A stretch of DNA of 64,000 bases from NCBI GenBank assembly GCA_963575745.1, contig CAUYUJ010018868.1, positions 22,501 through 86,500 on the forward strand, in the 5' to 3' direction. The DNA is from Prorocentrum cordatum (Eukaryota > Sar > Dinophyceae > Prorocentrales > Prorocentraceae). Under the pieces are notes generated by a model. It saw only the letters and a program-made list of their open reading frames with translations. It was not told where the DNA came from and did no database searches. The stretch's first letter is position 1, and the number at the start of each line of letters is the position of its first letter. The position numbers and the translations under genes were made by a program. Positions 1 through 10,740 of this stretch are shown here, in pieces.

Positions 1-1
1 T

Positions 2-670
2 GTTTACTTACAACAAGGGGATGATGAGGAGGGAGTTCACATGACCATTGAGCGGGAGGAGACCAAGGAGGATCGAGAAAGACTGACAAAAAGACTCGCA
101 TTACACAACATGAGGGAGGTTAGGTGGGACTTGGAGGCGGGAGGAATACCACTGAGCATCCAGGGAGACTCATTACTCATTGTGAATTGGTTAAACGGTA
201 AGTGGAAAGTGGAGACGAGAGAATATCTACGACGGGTTGACCATATTGTGAATGTACTTGACGGCATGGGTTCGAGCTTAGGTGTGAGGCCTGCTGAAAG
301 GGGTCGAGACTTATGGGCACACAGTTTTCGGGAATGGAACGAGAGAGCGGACGCCTTGACACACTTAGCTAGGAATGGGGGTGCTTATGACTCGTGGACC
401 TATCTGGACACTTGGGAAAAGTTACTTTATTCGCCCGTTCTGCTCCGAGGGGGCTTCGACGGAGGAGTTGATCGTAGGGGTACGGGATGTGGTTGTTGGC
501 TTGAGGTTGGACTGAAATCCAGATATAGCGAGCTGTTCACTTACAAAGAAGTGTTCTCGGCTGCATGGATATTACAACCAGGAGCGACGGTCACGGACGC
601 CGAACTTTCTGCTGCGGAACGCCTCGTTGGGGCGCTCCCACAAGCCGTACGGTCACTATGGTGTGAGTAG
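2..670 (+). CDS. LINE e0 ORF2, 3' part: RNase H domain (5' cut by window edge)
   Basis: The frame is open from base 2, so this is the tail of a longer polyprotein and the ATG at 41 is internal. It aligns by eye with the C-termini of e1-e4. Visible blocks in order: GDSLLIVNWLNGKW (about 167-208), then EWNERADALTHLAR (about 334-375), then LRGGFDGGVDRRGTGCGCW (about 445-500), then TVTDAELSAAERL (about 590-628). These are RNase H active-site blocks, but the FDGG strand and the AEL helix follow the DS and N-x-x-AD blocks, the reverse of the usual order. RNase H would remove the RNA strand during reverse transcription. It ends at TAG 668-670 with no lesion. Reverse transcriptase would lie upstream, outside the window. 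Confidence 0.85.
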   Translation, partial: VYLQQGDDEEGVHMTIEREETKEDRERLTKRLALHNMREVRWDLEAGGIPLSIQGDSLLIVNWLNGKWKVETREYLRRVDHIVNVLDGMGSSLGVRPAERGRDLWAHSFREWNERADALTHLARNGGAYDSWTYLDTWEKLLYSPVLLRGGFDGGVDRRGTGCGCWLEVGLKSRYSELFTYKEVFSAAWILQPGATVTDAELSAAERLVGALPQAVRSLWCE

Positions 671-1154
671 TTGCACATTTCTCTATCTCTCTGACTTTTA
701 CCTTTCTCTGTGTGATGCATCGGCTGTGAATATTTGCGCATTCCATGTTCATTGCATTGATGTGCACTGTCATATCTTCGGCTGTGATTTACTTTGCTCA
801 CTTGTGCCTCTCCTATATATACTGACAGCTACGCTGTTCTTTATATAGTGACAGCTTCGCTGTTCTTATCGTGTTTTAAGTTTGTATTCTTCTCGCATGT
901 TGTTGTGATGATCACGACGCCGATGCCAGCCATACTTTTCCATTCTCTATGCTCATTCGCCTTCAGGTGCACTTTCATACCTGCTGTTGTGATTTACTTA
1001 CGTCATTCGTGATTCTCTTAATTATAGAGACAGCTTCGCTGCTCGATGATAAGAGTTGAGCCTGCTTTAGGTACGTCATGATGGGTGTCTCTGCGCTGCT
1101 TGACGTTGTAGGGCTAGGCCCTAGGGCCTGCGCAGCCTTGCAAAGGACAAAAGG
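671..1154 (+). other. 3' untranslated tail of LINE e0
   Basis: There is no open frame of note. It holds three short hairpins of the form CAGC-TWC-GCTG (about 827, 850 and 1031), the same motif seen in the 3' tail of e5. It ends in a GC-rich inverted stretch (gggctaggccctagggcctg) followed by caaaggacaaaagg, which resembles the A-rich termini of the other elements. Unlike them, it does not run into the hairpin target, so either it inserted elsewhere or the flank was replaced by the repeat that follows. Confidence 0.55.
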
Positions 1155-1529
1155 AGTGGAGGGAGGGCCGGCCCCGAAATGGGGCGGTGCCTCCCCCCTC
1201 CGGAGCGCCGGCAGGGAGGGCGGGGGGGGGGGGGGGGGGGGGGGGGGGGGCGCGCGGAGGCGGCAGAGGGTCGCGGGGGTGGAGAGCGCTGACCAGCGTG
1301 GGGATCGGTTTGTAAGGGCGACGTCATCAGTGTGTCCGTGTCCGTGGGTGTTGTGTGTGTCTGTGTGTGTCTGTGTGTGTTGTGCGTCTGGGAGGTGTGT
1401 GTGCTCGTGTGTGTGTGTGTGTGTGCCTGTGTCTGTCTTTGTCCGTGTGTGTATGTGTGTGTGTGTGTGTGCGTGCGTGCGTGCGTGTGTGTGTGTGTGT
1501 GTGTGTGTAAGTGTGTGTGTGTGTGCGTT

Positions 1530-1591
<62 letters not shown>

Positions 1592-2512
1592 GCGTTTATG
1601 TGTGTGTGTGCATGTGTGATTATGTGTGTGTGCGCGCGCGTGTGTGTGTGTGTCTGCGTGTGTATGTGTGCGTGTGTGCATGTGTGTGCGTGTGTGTGTC
1701 TGCGTGTGTGTGTGTGTGCTTGTGCGCGTCTGTGTGTGTGTGTGTGCGTGTGTGTTTATGTTTGCGTGTGTGTGGATGTGCGTCTGTGCTTGTTTACGTG
1801 TGCGTGTATGCGCATGTGCTTGCGCGTGTGTGTGTGTGTGTGTGTGTGTTCGGGTGCGTGTGCGTATGTGTGTGTGTGTGTGCGTGTGTGTGTGCGTGCG
1901 TGTGTGTGTGTGTGTGTGTGTGCGTGCGTGCGTGCGTGGGTGTGCGTGTGTATGTGTGCGTCTCTGTGCATGTGTGTGCGTGTGTGTGCGTGTGTGTGTG
2001 TGCGTGTGTGTATGTGTGTTTGTGCGCGTCTGTGTGTGTGTGTGTGTGCGGGTGTGTTTATGTTTGCGTGTATGTGCATGTGTGTGTGTGTGTGCGTGTT
2101 TACGTGTGCGTGTATGCGCATGTGCTTGCTTGCGTGTGTGTGTGTGTGTGTGTGTGTGTTCGGTTGCGTGTGCGTGTGTGTGTGCGTGTGTGTGCGTGTG
2201 TGTGTGCGTGGGTGTGCGTGTGTGCGTGTGTGTGTGCGTGCGCGCACGGTGCTGGCGCCGCCTGCGCCCCCCTCCCCTCCTCCCCCTCCGCCCTTTCCTC
2301 CGGCGCTCCGCGAGGGCGGAGTGGACGGAGTGGAGGGAGGGCCGGCCCCGACATGGGGCGGTGCCTCCCCCCTCCGGAGCGACGGCGGGAAGAGCGGGGG
2401 GGCGGGGCGCGCAGGGGCGGCAGGGGGGTCGCGGGGGCGGAGAGCGCTAACCAGTGTGGGGATCGGTGTGTAAGTGCGACGTCGTCAGTGTGTCCGTGTC
2501 TGTGGATTGCGG

Positions 2513-2572
<60 letters not shown>

Positions 2573-3120
2573 GCGTGTGCGTGTCTGGCAGGTGTGTGTG
2601 GGCGCGCGTGTGTGTGTGTGTGGCTGTGTCTGCGTTTGTCTGTTTGTGTGTGTGTGTGTGTGAGCGTGTGTGTGTGCGTTTGTGTGCGTGTGTGCGCGCG
2701 CGGTGCTGGCGCCGCCCGCGCCCCCCCCCCCCCCCTCCCCCCCCTCCCCATCCTCCCTCCCCCCCGGCGCTCCGCGAGGGCGGAGTGGTTGGAGTGGAGG
2801 GAGGGCCGGCCCCGACATGGGGCGGTGCCTCCCCCCTCCGGAGCGCCGGCGGGAAGGGGGGGGGCGGGGTGCGCGGGGGCGCGAGGATTTCGCGGGGGAT
2901 TGAGAGCGCTGAGCAGCGGGGGGATGGGTTTGTGAGTGCGAAGGCGTCGGTCCGTCTGTATCTGTAGATGTTTGCGTTTGTGTGTGTGTGTGTGTGTCTG
3001 GCAGGCATGTGTGTGTGTGTGTGCGTGTGTGTGTGTGTGTGGCCGCGTCTGTGTGTATGTGTGTGTGTGCGTGTGCGTGTGGGTGTGTCTGTGTCTGTGT
3101 CTGTGTTAGTGTCTGTATGC

Positions 3121-3151
<31 letters not shown>

Positions 3152-3360
3152 TGCTTGTTTTTTTTTTTGTGTGTGTGTGTGTGTTTGAGTGCGTGTGTGT
3201 GCGTGTGTGTGTGCGTGTGTGTGTGTGTGTGTGTGCGCGTGCGTGTGTGTGCATGTGTGTGCGTGAGGGGTGCCGGTGCGTGAGTGAGCGCGCGTGGTTG
3301 TGAGTGCGTGCGCGCGTGAGATTGTATTTATTCGCGTGCGCGCGTATGTGCGTGCGCGCG
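1155..3360. repeat. Compound GC-rich block plus (TG)n microsatellite, three copies
   Basis: A GC-rich block (gagtggagggagggccggcc ... cctcccccctccggagcg ... gagagcgctgaccagcgtgg) occurs near 1155, 2325 and 2785. Each copy is followed by hundreds of bases of TG/TGCG repeat. The later copies are preceded by the shared stretch ggtgctggcgccgcc (2249, 2702). The spacing is about 1170 and 460 bp. Long open frames here encode only Cys/Val or His/Thr runs and are not genes. Confidence 0.9.
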
Positions 3361-3580
3361 CTCGTGCCCGGTGCGTTGCCGCGCCTGCTGACGTCGATCC
3401 TATTTTCGCATGCTTGTCCATCTGTACATGTCTACATACAGGTGCGCTGCCACGGAAGCATCGCTCTCGCGCGCTGGAAGACGCCTTGAAACTCATACAT
3501 GTATGTGTTCATTCTATTATTGGAAATAAATTCACCGTGCGCATTCCAGAGATATGCATGGACTTATGACACGTGGCTAG
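3361..3580. other. Unassigned sequence
   Basis: About 220 bp between the TG repeat and the next hairpin. It begins with ggtgcgttgccgcgcctgct, a faint echo of the GC-rich block. I recognise no gene, RNA or repeat in the rest. Confidence 0.4.
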
Positions 3581-3614
3581 GAGCTCTACGAGGTCCCCGG
3601 CGGTAACCAGGTTG

Positions 3615-4063
3615 ACGTTCTCGTTTCAGATTGGTGCTTGGATTCAGATTGGATTGCGTTCTCGTTTCCCATCTCTCTTCTATGTCCTTCTTCTTGAGCC
3701 AACTCACTCTTCAAGGATGTATATGTTTGTTTCTTTGCTCTCCAAGACGGGTCCACGGTGACAGACACTGAACTCTCCGCTGCTGAGTGCGTTATCGGAG
3801 CACTCCCACGGGTTCTGCAGGCCTATTTTAGCGATAAGTTGTGTGATTGATGATTCTCATTTGTGTTGTTGCCTTCATGCGTGCACACATTTGTGTTGAT
3901 GTACACACTCCTTATAAGAGCTGCCAGAGGCTACCGCCTAAGCCGCCCCCCACGCGCTTGGCGTGGTGAGGCTTTCGCCTTAGCCGCTCGGTGGCCCGCG
4001 TTTGGCGTGCCCGCCCGCCTCGGACTGGACGGGGCCTTAGGGCCCGTGTGTCCGCGAAACGAA
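3615..4063 (+). mobile_element. 5'-truncated LINE copy (about 450 bp)
   Basis: It lies between two copies of aaccaggttg. It holds an RNase H remnant and a 3' tail ending in a GC-rich inverted stretch (gcctcggactggacggggcc) and a short A-rich tract (gcgaaacgaaa). Truncation at the 5' end with an intact 3' end is the usual product of target-primed reverse transcription. Confidence 0.8.
3617..3850 (+). pseudogene. RNase H C-terminal remnant of a truncated LINE
   Basis: The first part reads FQIGAWIQIGLRSRF, comparable to the GCGFWLQIGL block of e1. After a frame change near 3745 it reads STVTDTELSAAECVIGALP, the AEL helix block, ending at TGA 3848-3850. No start codon or upstream domains remain. 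Confidence 0.8.
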
Positions 4064-4097
4064 AACCAGGTTGACGGTTTACCGCCGGCGCCCAGTT

Positions 4098-4675
4098 CCG
4101 TACTTAGCTCGATCGGTAGGGCAGCCATGAAGCTAATAATCATTGAAATCGATTGAGAATTATCAGGCGCGTTCGTCTGTTGAATCAACTCGGCCTGCTC
4201 TCCGAGCTAGATTCGCGAAGCTTGGTATTGTTCGATTAATCTTCGGAAGTGCTCTTGGTTTTCCGCACTGAAATTGTAATGGGAGAAGGCTACAGTGCTG
4301 CTGGTCACACGAATCGATTTCGAGACATCAGGCGCGCCCGTTCGTCGAAGCGAGAGCTCGGAACTCGGTCTGCTGCTCGAACGAGGTCCGCGACACTGTT
4401 GTATTATTCGAGTTATCCTGAGAGGTACTCTCGGTTTTCGGCAGTATAGGGGGCTGCAGAGCTGGCGTCCGTCTGTCGCATTCAGAGGTCTGAACTGGGT
4501 TTCATACTCGAGCTTTAGAAAACTGTTCTTTTGTTTAGAGTCATCTTGAGAGGTCTATAACCGCTTGGCTGGAAAACTAGTCGTTCTCTGAAATTATTTC
4601 CATATTATATATTTTCAGGAAGCTCTACGAGTCCCAGGCGATAAAAGGCTGGCTGTCTACCGCCGGAGCGCAGTT
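4098..4675 (+). repeat. R1 repeat, partial, with degenerate 3' hairpin
   Basis: About three diverged copies of the ~176-bp monomer (the marker tctgaactcgg recurs). It ends with ggaagctctacgagt and a hairpin whose arms have decayed (caggcgataaaagg ... ctaccgccgg). Confidence 0.7.
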
Positions 4676-5090
4676 GCCCTGTGTTCTCCGGGTTTTGGAC
4701 GCTACCAAGTGGACACTACCAAGTGTGATTTTCACAAAGATATTTGACCATACCTCGTAGAAATCTTCGGCATCGATGAGCTAGAGGAATTCGCGCGCGG
4801 GATGCAGCTAGTTGCCGACCTGGCTCCGACTGTGCGAACTTTGGGTCGGTTGGACGATTTCGTGAGAGATTCGAACATTCGCTTTGAGTTCTGGCAATTC
4901 TTAGGTCTGTAGGTGCAGTATTACTATCAAAACACTTGGCGAAACCGTGTTTTGATAAAAACATAAAACGCGAATTTCGAGTTTCCTTTGGAGTCTACCT
5001 GCATGTGTACCAAGCAGCGCCGTGCGAGAAAAAAAAGCTCTAGGAGGGCCTCGACGATAACCTGGTTGACGGTTTACCGCCCGTTCTAGT
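4676..5090 (+). repeat. R4 tail, solo 60-bp 5' module, and an R2 unit
   Basis: The R4-type end ggttttggacgctaccaagt (4695-4722) is followed by a duplicate of its last bases, then a 60-bp 5' module (about 4753-4810, ending gcagctagt), then a short R2 body. It closes with a decayed hairpin ending ttctagt at 5090. Confidence 0.65.
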
Positions 5091-5349
5091 TTATTTTGAG
5101 AAAGCAGGTTTTTTCGCCGAGCATTGGCGTATGCACTCCTCTCTGACAGCAGCTCAGCTCTCTCGATGCATTTTTTGGATGAGTTGACTTCCGGGAACTG
5201 AGCGAATATGAGCATCGAAAAAATCGAATTTCAAGATTTTCGAAAAATCTCCATTTTCTGATTCTGTGTCGGTTCTCACTCTACTAGTAAGAGGAGCTCT
5301 ACGAAGTTCCCGGCGGTGAACAGGTTGTCGGTTCACCGCCGGCGTCAGT
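5091..5349 (+). repeat. R2 unit, variant with ctctgacagcagct block
   Basis: The body starts inside the R2 pattern (ttattttgagaaagcag), has a variant middle (gacagcagctcagctctctcg), and ends gagctctacgaag plus a hairpin of the TGA/TCA stem type ending at AGT 5347-5349. Confidence 0.7.
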
Positions 5350-6254
5350 TCCGGAGCGCTGGAGAGCTAGTGGCAAGAAAAATCTCGACGGAACTTTTCG
5401 TGACTTTTCGTCGGTTGAAAATTTCGTTTTCGAAATTTGACCATTCGTTAGAGCTCTAGTATCTGTTCCCGTGATATTCGACCTTATTTCCGCTCGCCAT
5501 GTTGATCTCAGCTCGCGCTGACGGTTTTCTGAACATAACTCGAGCTTCAGGGCAGCTACAGAGCTGGTAAGCACACCTATCGCATTTAGAATCATCAGAC
5601 GTGTTTGTCTGTTCAATCCAGAGATCTGAACTCGGTCTGCTAGCCGAGCTAGGTCTGCAAATCTATTCGTATTATTCAAGTCATCTTGACAGGAACTCTC
5701 GGTTTTTTGTATTTAACTCGAGCTGTAGGACAGCTACAGAGCTGATATTCACAGAAACCAATTCAGAATCATCAGTTTGTCTGTCGAAACCAGAGCTCTG
5801 AACTCGGTCTGCTCTAGAATCGCGAAACTACTCGTATTGGTCGAACCATCTTGAGAAGTGCTCTCGATTCCATTGAACTCGCGCTGAAGGGGGCTACAGT
5901 GGTCACAGGGATCGATTTCAAGCCATCAGACGCGTCAGCCTGTCGAATCCAGAGCTCGGAACTCGGTCTGCCCGAATTAGGTCTGCAGAACTATTGTATT
6001 GTTCGAGTCATCCTGAGAGGTGCTGTTGGTTTTCTGCACTCAACTCGGGCTGTAGGGAGGCTGCAGGGCTGGTAATGACAGGAGTCGACTCGCAGACATC
6101 AGACGCGTCCGCCTGTCGCATTGAGAGGTCAAAAAATATTCACTATAAGTCGGAATGTTGGTAGGTGCTCGGTTTTCTCAACTTAAGTCGAGCTGGAAGC
6201 TCTACGAGTCTCCCGGCGGTAACCAAGGTTGACGGTTTACCGCCGGCGTCCAGT
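5350..6254 (+). repeat. R1 unit
   Basis: The head ccggagcgctggagagctagt joins ggcaagaaaaatctcgacgg, then about four ~176-bp monomers, then ggaagctctacgagt and a hairpin ending at 6254. The last monomer carries the variant aaaaatattcactataagtc that recurs near 12365, 14150 and 20240. Confidence 0.8.
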
Positions 6255-7411
6255 TGCTGGAAGCTTAAGAGTAATTCCGGCGCGCCGGAGAGCTAGTTGT
6301 CAAGAAAAATCTCGACGGACCTTTTGCGGTTGAAAATTTTGTTCTCGAAATTCAACAATTCGTTTGAGCTCTAGTTTTTCTTCTGACAATATTCGATATT
6401 ATTCCCGCTCGCCATCCTGATCTCAGCTCGATCGGGTAGGTTTACTGCAAAAAAGCATCGCGGCGGGATCGGCTGTTTCGAGTCATCTTGATACGCGTTG
6501 CCGGTATTTTGTACTTAACTCGAGCAGTAGGGCAGCTACAGAGCTGATTCTCACAGAAATCGATTGCGAATCATCAGGCGCGTTCGTCTGTTCCATCTAG
6601 AGGTCTGAACTCGGTCTGCTGCCCGAGCTAGGTTCGCGAAACGATTCTTGTTCTTGGAGTCATCTTGAGAGATGCTGACAGTTTTCTGCACTGAACTCGG
6701 GCTGTAGGAGGGTACAGTGCTGGTAATCACAAAAATCGATTAGGAGAGATCAGCCGCGTCCGCCGGTCGAATCGAGAGCTCGGAACTCGGTCTGCTGCCC
6801 GAGCTAGGTCCGCGAAATTATTCGTATTGCTTGAGTCATCCTGAGGGGTGCTGTCGGTTTTCTGCACTTAACTCGAGCTGTAAGGGGGCTGCGCTGGTAA
6901 TCACTGGAATCGATTCGGAGACATCAGTCGCGCCCAGCTGTCGCATTCAGAGCCCACGCTAGATCGGCGAAACTATTCGTATTGTTCGAGTCATCTCCAG
7001 AGGTGATCTCGATTCTCTGCACTTAACTCGGACTGTAAGGGGGCTGCAGGGCTGGTAATCACACGAATTCTTTCGGAGAGATGAGGCGCGTCCGCCTGTT
7101 GTATTCGGATGTCTGAACTCGGTTTGATATCAAGCTGATTCGCAAAACTATGTGTATTGTTCGAGTGATCTTGAGAGGTGCTGTCGATTTTCGCGCGTAA
7201 CTCGGGCTTTAGGAGAGCTACGGAGCTCGTGCGCACAGAAAACGATCCAAAAGCATAAGGGGCGTTTGGCTGTTGCATCGAGGGATGCGAAATCGTTTAG
7301 GCTGAAAGACTATTCGTTCTCTGCAATTTTTCTCGACATTATATATGCTCAGGAAGCTCTACGAGTCCCCCGGCGGTAAGGAAGGTTGACGGCTTACCGC
7401 CGGCGCCCAGT
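6255..7411 (+). repeat. R1 unit
   Basis: It starts directly after the previous AGT with tgctggaagcttaagagt and aattccggcgcgccgg, lacking the first ACTCGTAGAGC segment. Monomers run to tcgacattatatatgctcag, then the terminal inverted motif and a hairpin ending at AGT 7409-7411. Confidence 0.8.
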
Positions 7412-8533
7412 TGGACCAGCCGGCCAAAACGGACAGAGTCGTGACTTTTGGTCGGTTTTTCCCGGAGAGCTCTCTGAGAGCTAGAAGGTTTTAGATCAGA
7501 AGGCTGACGGTGGTGGTGCCCGCCAGCAGCGCATTTTTGCCGCCCCAGGATCCTCGCAGCAACTCGCCTGAGCCGGCAGCAGGTTCGGAGCGCTTCCAGC
7601 AAGCGTCCACGCGGATCTGCCAGCGTGCAGGCACGCGTGAAATGTTCCCGACAGCGCATCAGCAGCGCTTCTGGGGGCCCTCCAGAGCTCTCCGGAAAAA
7701 AATTCCCATCCCAGAAGTAACTCGTAGAGCTCTCCTCAGCTAGTTGCTGGAAGCTTAAGAGAAATTCCGGCGCGCTGGAGAGCTAGTACGTCGTAGAGCT
7801 CCTCGTTATCGATAGGCTAGAGGAATTCTGGCGCAGGGTGGAGCTAGTTGGCCAGCCCGGCCAGAAAAGGACAAAGTGATGACATTTGGGTGGTTTTTCT
7901 AGGGAGCTCTCTGAAAGCTAGAAGGTTTTAGATTAGAAGCGAGACGGTGGTGGTGTCCACCAGCAGCCCATCTCCGCCGCTCCAGAATCTCGGCAGCGGC
8001 TTGTAAAACGTCGCAGCGGGTCCGGGAGCGCTTCGGGCACGCGCCCACGCGTGCCTGCACGCGTGCAGGCACGCGTGGAAGCGTTCCCAGCAGCGCTTCA
8101 GAAGCCCTGCAGGGAACCCCCCGAGCCCCAGAAGCGCTTCACGAGAGCGTCCGCGGCCCGCCAGGAAAGCTTTCTGGCGTTTTTTTTTTTTTTTTTTTGG
8201 GGTCTCTGTTGAAAAATACACAAAAAATGTGAATTCGATTTTCCCGGAGAGCTCGCTGAGAGCTAAAGGGTTTAAGATTAGAAGCTGGACGGTGGTGGTG
8301 CCCGCCAGGAGCTCTTCCACGGCGCTCCACGTTCCCCTCAGCGCCTCCGGTGAGCCGGCAACGGGTCCGGGAGAGCTTCCCGTAAGCTTCCAAGCGTGCC
8401 CGCACGCGTGCAGGCATGCATGGAAGCGATCCCGGCAACGTTTCAGCAGCGCTGCAGGGGGCCCCCGAGAGCTCTCCAGGAAAGATTCCCGTCCCCGAGG
8501 GTGTCTTTGCTCTCCTGGTTTCGGACGCTACCA
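7412..8533 (+). repeat. Three R4 GC-rich blocks with interleaved short modules
   Basis: R4 (about 300 bp) repeats the landmarks ggagagctcnctgagagcta, gacggtggtggtgcccgcca, cctgcacgcgtgcagg and a terminal ggttttggacgctaccaagt. Copies lie at about 7450-7710, 7890-8190 and 8238-8533. Between the first two are solo 5' modules of both R1 and R2 type (7720-7845). A T-run of about 18 is at 8180. Open frames of 77-131 codons on both strands repeat with the block and show no protein family, so I do not call genes. Confidence 0.75.
8045..8078. repeat. 34-bp perfect palindrome in R4
   Basis: The sequence reads identically on both strands, centred on tgcacgcgtgca, with outer arms ccacgcgtgcc and ggcacgcgtgg. 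The equivalent position in other R4 copies (near 8400, 9887 and 40073) is an imperfect palindrome. Confidence 0.9.
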
Positions 8534-9595
8534 AGTAACTCGTAGAGCTTCCCTAAGCTAGCAGCTTGAAGCTGAAGAGTGACTCTTAGAGCTTCCCTAA
8601 GCTTAACTCGTAGAGCTTCCCTGAGCAAGTTATTGCTGGAAGCTAAGAGTCATTCCGGCGCGCTGGAGAGCTAGCTGGCGAGAAAAATCTCGACGGAACT
8701 TTTGCTGACTTTTTGTCGGTTGAAAACTTTGTTCTCGAAATTCAACAATTCGTTATGGCTCTAGTATTTTTTCCCGTGATATTCGATCTTACTCCCGCTC
8801 GCCATCTTGATCTCAGCTCGATCGGGTTAATATTAGTATCGAAAAGCACTGGCGGGATCGGCCGTTTCGAGTCATCTTGATACGCGCTGACGGTTTTCTG
8901 AACATAACTCGAGCTTTGGGACAGCTAGAGAGCTGGTAAGCACAGCTAATCGATGTAGAATAATTAGGCGTGTTCGCTTGTCAACTCGAGATGTCTGAAC
9001 ACGGTCTAGTGGCCGAGCTAGGTCCGCAAACCTGTGCGTAGTATTCGAGTCATCTTGACAGGAACTCTCGGTTTTCTGTACTTAACTCGAGCTGTAGGAC
9101 AGCTACAGAGCTGATGTTCACAGAAATCGATTTAAGATCATCAGTTGCGTTTGTCTGTCGAATCGAGAGCTCTCAAATCGGTCTGCTGCCCGATCTAGAA
9201 TCGCGAAACTGTTCGTATTGGTCGAGTCATCTTGAGAAGTGCTCTCGGTTTTCTTCACTCAACTCGCGCTGAGGGGGGCTACAGTGCTGGTGGTCACATG
9301 AATCGATTTCAAGCCATCAGGGGCGTCTGCCTGTCGAATCCAGAGCTCGGAACTCGGTCTGCTGCCGAATCAGGTCTGCGAAACTATTGTATTGTTCGAG
9401 TCATGCTGAGAGGTGCTGTCGGTTTTCTGCACTTAACTTGGGCTGTAGGGGGGCTGCAGGGCTGGTAATGATAGGAGTCGTTTCGCAGACATCACACGCG
9501 TCCGCCTGTCGCATTCACTATGAGTCGGAGTGTTGGTAGGTGCTGTCGGTTTTCTCATCTTAAGTCGGGCTAGGAAGCTCTACGAGTCTCCCGGC
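8534..9595 (+). repeat. R1 unit with multiplied 5' modules
   Basis: After the R4 end at AGT come three partial R1 5' modules in a row (8534-8665: aactcgtagagcttccctaa and variants), then ggcgagaaaaatctcgacgg and about four monomers. The terminal ggaagctctacgagtctccc leads into a hairpin interrupted after ccggc. Confidence 0.75.
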
Positions 9596-9671
9596 CTGCT
9601 CCCTATACGTCCGCGTCTTTACTTCCGACTAGGCTGGAAAGCCTGCACAGTCGACCGCAAAGTCCGCAAAA
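9596..9671 (+). mobile_element. LINE 3' tip, 76 bp
   Basis: It starts ctgctccctatacgtccgcg and ends gcaaagtccgcaaaa, then continues into aaccaaggttgacgg of the hairpin. The same 3' end, longer or shorter, occurs at 13140-13237 and 14250-14287. Here the left loop copy has been lost, so a target duplication is not visible. Confidence 0.75.
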
Positions 9672-9705
9672 AACCAAGGTTGACGGTTTACCGCCGGCGC
9701 CCAGT

Positions 9706-10055
9706 GATGCTGGGAGCTTAAGAGTAATTCCCGGAGAGCTCGCTGAGAGCTAACGGGCTTAAGATTAGAAGCCGGACGGTGGTGGTGCCCGCCAGCAGCC
9801 CATCTCCGCCGGTCCAGAATTCTCGCAGCAGCTCGCCTGAGCCGGCAGCTGGTCCGGGAGAGCTTCGGGCGAGCGTCTAGCCGTGCCTGCACGCGTGCAG
9901 ACACGCGTGGAAGCGTTCCTGGCAGCGCTTCGAAAGCGCTGCCGGGGAGCCCCTCAAGGCCCCAGAAGAGCTTCACGCGTGCTTGCGTGGGCTTGCCAGG
10001 AAGGTTTTCCGGTGTGTGCTCTCTTTGCTCTTCGGGTTTTGGACGCTACCAAGTT
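9706..10055 (+). repeat. R4 block
   Basis: It begins with a piece of R1 5' module (gatgctgggagcttaagagt), then a complete GC-rich R4 block with an imperfect palindrome near 9887, ending ttttggacgctaccaagt at about 10054. Confidence 0.75.
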
Positions 10056-10191
10056 CCGGCGCGCTGGAGAGCTAGTGCCTCGTAGAGCTCTGATGGTAGA
10101 AGAGCTAGAGGAATTCGGCGACAGGGTGGAGCTAGTACTCGTAGAGCTCTTCGGCATCGATGAGCTAGAGGAATTCCGGCGCGGGGTGGAG
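10056..10191 (+). repeat. Tandem solo 5' modules
   Basis: Three AGT-ended modules stand side by side without bodies: the R1 type end (tccggcgcgctggagagctagt region), an R5 type (gcctcgtagagctctgatgg ... gtggagctagt) and an R2 type (actcgtagagctcttcggc ... ggagctagt). Confidence 0.8.
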
Positions 10192-10535
10192 CTAGTGGGC
10201 CCACCCGGCCGAGGCGGACAATGTGGTAACTTTTTGGTTGTTATCCGAATATTTGAAATATATTTCATCATTTATTTTGGGGAAGCAATCTTTTCCGCAC
10301 CTGTAGGGTTAAGACGCGCCTGCCAGTAAAATTTTCAGGTCCGTAGCTGTAGTATTATTATCAAAACACTTGGGGGAATCAATATTGGGTAAAAGCAGAA
10401 AAACGTGATTTTTCGAGTTTGTCAAGTCTTGCTCTAGACGCTTTCTTCGTGCTTACCGATGAGCGCCGTGTGAGAAAAGAGCTCTACGAAGGCCCTGGCG
10501 GTAATCTGGTTGACGGTTTACCGCCGGTTCCCAGT
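10192..10535 (+). repeat. R2 unit
   Basis: Body from gggcccacccggccgaggcg through the landmark tccgtagctgtagtattatt to gagctctacgaag, then a hairpin with loop tctggttgacgg ending at AGT 10533-10535. Confidence 0.8.
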
Positions 10536-10740
10536 TGGCGAAATGTCGAAAAGGGACGCGATCATGGCTGCCGCGGCCTGGCTCAGCCGATTTTGCAGTT
10601 CTAATCATTCGTTTGGGCTGCTATTTGCGCAGAGCGAAGCTTGGCATTACAGAAGTTACCTCACAAATTCAGAAGTTCATTCCGTCGAAAAATTCTCCCG
10701 AGCGAAGCCAGGGACCGACTTCACGTTGGCAGTCCCAAAA
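10536..10740 (+). repeat. R5 body, single truncated copy
   Basis: It starts ttggcgaaatgtcgaaaagg and matches the first ~200 bp of the tandem unit at 16811-18055 with few differences, stopping at tggcagtcccaaaa where an R2-type 5' module begins. Confidence 0.8.

Larger units (their letters stand above)
3581..4097 (+). repeat. Target hairpin split by a LINE fragment
   Basis: GAGCTCTACGAGG and the left hairpin arm with loop (to 3614) are separated from the right arm (4074-4097, ending GCGCCCAGT) by an inserted element. The loop sequence aaccaggttg is present on both sides (3605-3614 and 4064-4073) as a target-site duplication. Confidence 0.85.

Noticed and set aside
1078-3254. Open frames of up to 629 codons rich in Cys/Val (plus strand) and His/Thr (minus strand)
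   Set aside because: They are translations of TG/TGCG microsatellite in different phases and both strands, with no domain and no codon-level constraint.
3690-3705. Reverse-complement spliced-leader fragment (cttgagccaa)
   Set aside because: Only ten bases match and it lies inside a recognisable RNase H remnant, so chance is the better explanation.
4105-4160. tRNA-like D-arm (ttagctcgatcggtagggc)
   Set aside because: The R1 head contains tcagctcgatcgggta in every copy; there is no anticodon stem, no TPsiC box and no acceptor pairing.
7339-10329. Frames of 77-148 codons with phrases such as VVVPASSAF and CLHACRHAW in the R4 blocks
   Set aside because: They recur with the GC-rich block on both strands, are broken differently in each copy, and show no protein family.
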